Below are positions 5,364 to 7,278 of a stretch of 7,278 nt of DNA, piece by piece. The DNA comes from BRHc4a sp049323915 (lineage in GTDB: Bacteria > Bacillota > Desulfotomaculia > Desulfotomaculales > Desulfocucumaceae). The DNA lies in contig JBMOPC010000077.1 of NCBI GenBank assembly GCA_049323915.1, positions 1-7,278 on the forward strand, written 5' to 3'. Position 1 is the first letter of the stretch. Each line of letters starts with the position of its first letter. The position numbers and the translations under genes were made by a program. Below the pieces are notes generated by a model. That model did not search any database, was not told the origin of the DNA, and saw only the letters and a program-made list of their open reading frames with translations.

Positions 5364-6869
5364 TCAGACTATCAGTATCATCTCCCTGCCGGGAGGTGTA
5401 TTTGTTTCCTTTTCCCTGGCCTGCAGGTCTCTTACGGCTCCGCACAGAATTCTTATTCCTTTCCTGATCATTTCCGGTGAGGCGTAGGTGAAATTCAGGC
5501 GTATTTTATTCTGGCCGCCGCCAGTTGGATAAAAAACAGGCCCGGCCACAAAGGAAACCTTTCTGTCCACCGCTTCCTGCAGGAGCCTAAAGGCTGACAA
5601 ACTGCCCGGAAGGGTGGCCCAGACGTAAAAGCCGCCTTCCGGGCTGTGCCAGGAAAGTCCGCCGGGAGCGAATTCCTCAAGGGCTTTCAGCATGGTGTCA
5701 CGCTTCAGCATGTTTCTCTCCCTCATAAGGGCCATGTGTTTTTCCAGTAGTCCTCTGCGAATAAACAAATCCGCCACCCTCTGGGAAAGGTTGTTTGTAT
5801 GCAGGTCGGTCAACTGCTTTGCAGCCGTAACCAGCCTGGCAAGGTCCGGGGGGACTGCCATCCAGCCGAGGCGAAGCCCGCAGGAAAGTATTTTTGACAT
5901 GGAGCTTAAGTATACAACCAGTCCGGATCTGTCCATGGACTTGAGGGGCGGCGGGGGAGGGCTGCCGTAGTGCAAATTACCGTACGCGTCATCTTCCAGC
6001 ACCGGCACCTGGTATCTGGACGCCAGCTCCAGCAGGCGCTTTCGTCTGTCTGCGCTCATGGATGTCCCGGTGGGGTTCTGATAGGTGGGGATGGTGTATA
6101 TCAACTTTGGCCGGGCCCGGTTCAGAGCCCTTTCCAGCCCGTCAACCATCATTCCATCCTCATCCACCGGCGCCACTGTAAGCCTGGCCCCGTAAGCCCT
6201 GAATATGTCAATGGCCCCCATAAAGGTCGGCTGCTCTATTACAACGCTGTCTCCCGGCTCCAGCAGAAGGCGGGCCATCAGGTCCAGCCCCTGTTGGGAG
6301 CCGTTCAGCACTATGATGTTTTCCGGCGATACAGAAATATTTCTGGTCTGCATAAGATATGCCAGGCTTTCCCGGAGAGTTTTAAGACCCTGGGGGCAGT
6401 TGTGCTGCAGTACGGCGTTGCCTTCGGTAAGCAGCACCTCGCTGCAGATGGACGCCAGCTCCTTCTTGGGGTACAGCTCGGGGGCGGCCACGCCTGAGTC
6501 CATGGCTATCAGGTTTCTCTGTACCAGAAGTTCGGAAATGGCCGAGTTATATGGGTTAATCAGGCTTTCACCCTGGCCGCTTATAATATCCTGCCAGCGG
6601 AAGCATTCTCCCCTTTCTTCCCCGCTTAGCGCGGACACCTCGGTTCCCCTGCCCACATGGGAGGTAACGTAGCCGCCGGCCTCAAGCTCGCTGTAAGCAT
6701 TGACCACGGTGCTTCTGTTCACCCCCAGCATACTTGCCAGCTTTCGCTCCGCCGGAAGCCGGTAGCCCGCCTTGAATTCGCCTGATTTTATAAGGTTTAT
6801 TATCTGTCCCGATATTTGGAGGTAAAGGGGGGTTTTATTCAGTCGGTCCAATTTTATATTAATTTCCAC
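5364..6869 (-). CDS. MocR-type regulator: GntR DNA-binding domain plus aminotransferase-like domain
   Basis: This 501-aa PLP-dependent transcription regulator is of the GntR/MocR family (relatives GabR and PdxR). The N-terminal winged helix spans about 3-76, with LPAERKLASMLGVNRSTVVN as the DNA-reading part. A linker follows, then a fold-type I aminotransferase domain (about 110-485). Its PLP motifs are intact: NPTG (N265), LEDDAYG (about 291-297), SSMSK with the PLP lysine K326, GLRLGW, and KIRLNF with the carboxylate-binding arginine R457. GTG 6869 is preferred: GGAGGG (6876-6881 on the plus strand) lies 6 bases upstream and the protein then starts MEINIKLDRLNKTPLYLQI, as expected. ATG 6899 would add ten residues without a ribosome site. 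The effector (amino acid or PLP) is unknown. MocR proteins usually control themselves and the divergent gene, here the PCP-reductase-like gene at 7055. Confidence 0.95.
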   Translation of the reverse strand: MEINIKLDRLNKTPLYLQISGQIINLIKSGEFKAGYRLPAERKLASMLGVNRSTVVNAYSELEAGGYVTSHVGRGTEVSALSGEERGECFRWQDIISGQGESLINPYNSAISELLVQRNLIAMDSGVAAPELYPKKELASICSEVLLTEGNAVLQHNCPQGLKTLRESLAYLMQTRNISVSPENIIVLNGSQQGLDLMARLLLEPGDSVVIEQPTFMGAIDIFRAYGARLTVAPVDEDGMMVDGLERALNRARPKLIYTIPTYQNPTGTSMSADRRKRLLELASRYQVPVLEDDAYGNLHYGSPPPPPLKSMDRSGLVVYLSSMSKILSCGLRLGWMAVPPDLARLVTAAKQLTDLHTNNLSQRVADLFIRRGLLEKHMALMRERNMLKRDTMLKALEEFAPGGLSWHSPEGGFYVWATLPGSLSAFRLLQEAVDRKVSFVAGPVFYPTGGGQNKIRLNFTYASPEMIRKGIRILCGAVRDLQAREKETNTPPGREMILIV

Positions 6870-6940
6870 GGGGAGCCCTCCAATTAACTGTATTTCCATC
6901 CGGTTAGCTGTATAATAATATAAAAAAGTTCCTCTTTAAA

Positions 6941-6973
6941 CATCCAATATATTTCATTGAGTCCATCCAATAT
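6941..6973. promoter_or_regulatory. Direct repeat in divergent spacer, candidate MocR operator
   Basis: CATCCAATAT occurs twice in the same orientation, at 6941-6950 and 6964-6973, 23 bp apart (about two helical turns). GabR and PdxR are known to bind pairs of direct repeats upstream of their targets. The pair lies 72-104 bases before the MocR start and 25-57 bases before the -35 of the divergent gene, a suitable place to repress one and activate the other. A shorter repeat, TCATTGA, is at 6954-6960 and 6995-7001. Confidence 0.5.
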
Positions 6974-6997
6974 CTTTCTGCCCTGTGACGAATCTCA

Positions 6998-7026
6998 TTG
7001 AAATGCATTATAAAGGCCGGTATACT
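6998..7026 (+). promoter_or_regulatory. Sigma-A-type promoter for the PCP-reductase-like gene
   Basis: TTGAAA (6998-7003), a 17-base spacer and TATACT (7021-7026) match the vegetative consensus at 5 of 6 positions each. Transcription would start near 7033, leaving a short leader of about 22 bases that holds only the ribosome site (AAAGGGGGG, 7040-7048). Confidence 0.75.
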
Positions 7027-7054
7027 TGACAGAAAATATAAAGGGGGGCTGTAT

Positions 7055-7278
7055 ATGGAATGGGAGGCGGACGCCAGCGCCAGGCTGGACAAAGTGCCGT
7101 TTTTTATAAGAAAAAAAGTGAAAAAGCAGATTGAGGAGTTTGTTTCGCGACAGGGGGGGGATAGAGTTGCCAGCCGGGATGTTACCGGTGCAAAGCGCGC
7201 ACTGGCTGGTGGTCCGGGGGAGAGAAGTGGTTCCATCCATGCCGCAGGGGGGAATATTTCGGCCTCAGATCTTGCCAG
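7055..7278 (+). CDS. Protein with N-terminal PCP-reductase-like domain (partial, runs off edge)
   Basis: ATG 7055 lies 6 bases after AAAGGGGGG and the frame stays open to the window end (74 complete codons). Residues 1-50, starting MEWEADASARLDKVPFFIRK and continuing with KVKKQIE, match the small domain found at the C-terminus of light-independent protochlorophyllide reductase subunit B. In anaerobic Firmicutes and sulfate reducers the same domain occurs at the N-terminus of siroheme nitrite/sulfite reductase-like or ferredoxin-like proteins. The second half visible (51-74) is Gly/Ala/Ser-rich and could be a linker. A run of eight G (7153-7160) lies inside the domain but the match continues past it in the same frame. 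What follows, and so the enzyme identity, is beyond the window; a sulfite-reductase-like protein is the best guess. Confidence 0.8.
   Translation, partial: MEWEADASARLDKVPFFIRKKVKKQIEEFVSRQGGDRVASRDVTGAKRALAGGPGERSGSIHAAGGNISASDLA

Noticed and set aside
5970..6497. Long plus-strand open frame (175 codons) opposite the MocR gene, and another at 6205-6672
   Set aside because: They are antisense to a clearly conserved gene with intact family motifs. Their translations show no fold-like pattern and no ribosome site was found.
7026..7031. TTGACA as a -35 element
   Set aside because: A matching -10 would fall at 7049-7054, directly before the ATG. The upstream TTGAAA/TATACT pair fits far better.
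6904..7236. Minus-strand open frame across the MocR/PCP-reductase spacer
   Set aside because: It covers a clear promoter and the start of the opposite PCP-reductase-like gene, and its composition is not protein-like.

Overview
The window looks like chromosomal DNA of an anaerobic Firmicute, most likely of the Peptococcaceae/Desulfotomaculum-Pelotomaculum kind. This is an inference from moderately GC-rich genes with AT-rich spacers, strong AGGAGG-type ribosome binding sites, frequent GTG/TTG starts, a MocR regulator, a clostridial-type ferritin-like protein and a PCP-reductase-like protein. No taxonomic marker gene is present.

Left part (1-4375, plus strand). The 3' tail of an unknown gene ends at 91 and is followed by a rho-independent terminator. 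Then comes a metal/thiol redox cluster: an exported methionine-rich protein with two PepSY-like repeats (301-1164), the membrane thiol transporter CcdA (1258-1947) and a membrane-anchored TlpA/ResA-type thioredoxin (1962-2501). After a 126-bp AT-rich spacer with an 11-bp-periodic GTGA repeat come a small exported histidine-rich protein with a C-terminal membrane anchor (2628-2969) and a multi-spanning NapH/CcoG-type polyferredoxin (2973-4319).

Middle and right part (minus strand). Genes converge on a strong hairpin at 4353-4375. Reading leftward are a GntR/MocR regulator fused to an aminotransferase-like domain (5364-6869), a 61-aa small protein (5124-5309) and a four-helix diiron ferritin-like protein (4401-4967). 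A 27-bp dyad lies just upstream of the ferritin-like gene. At the right edge a plus-strand gene (7055 onward) begins with a PCP-reductase-like domain behind a well-formed sigma-A-type promoter. It is divergent from the MocR gene, and the shared spacer carries a 10-bp direct repeat, the kind of site MocR proteins use.

How it may work together (inference). CcdA and the thioredoxin carry reducing equivalents outward. The polyferredoxin is a second membrane electron route, comparable to the cupric reductase CcoG. The Met-rich and His-rich exported proteins look like metal binders suited to Cu(I) and Cu(II) respectively. The cluster may therefore be an extracytoplasmic metal (possibly copper) reduction and delivery system. 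No such arrangement is known to me as a named system, and the metal specificity is not proven by sequence. Three genes on the minus strand appear to use GTG or TTG starts that are shorter than the longest open frame.
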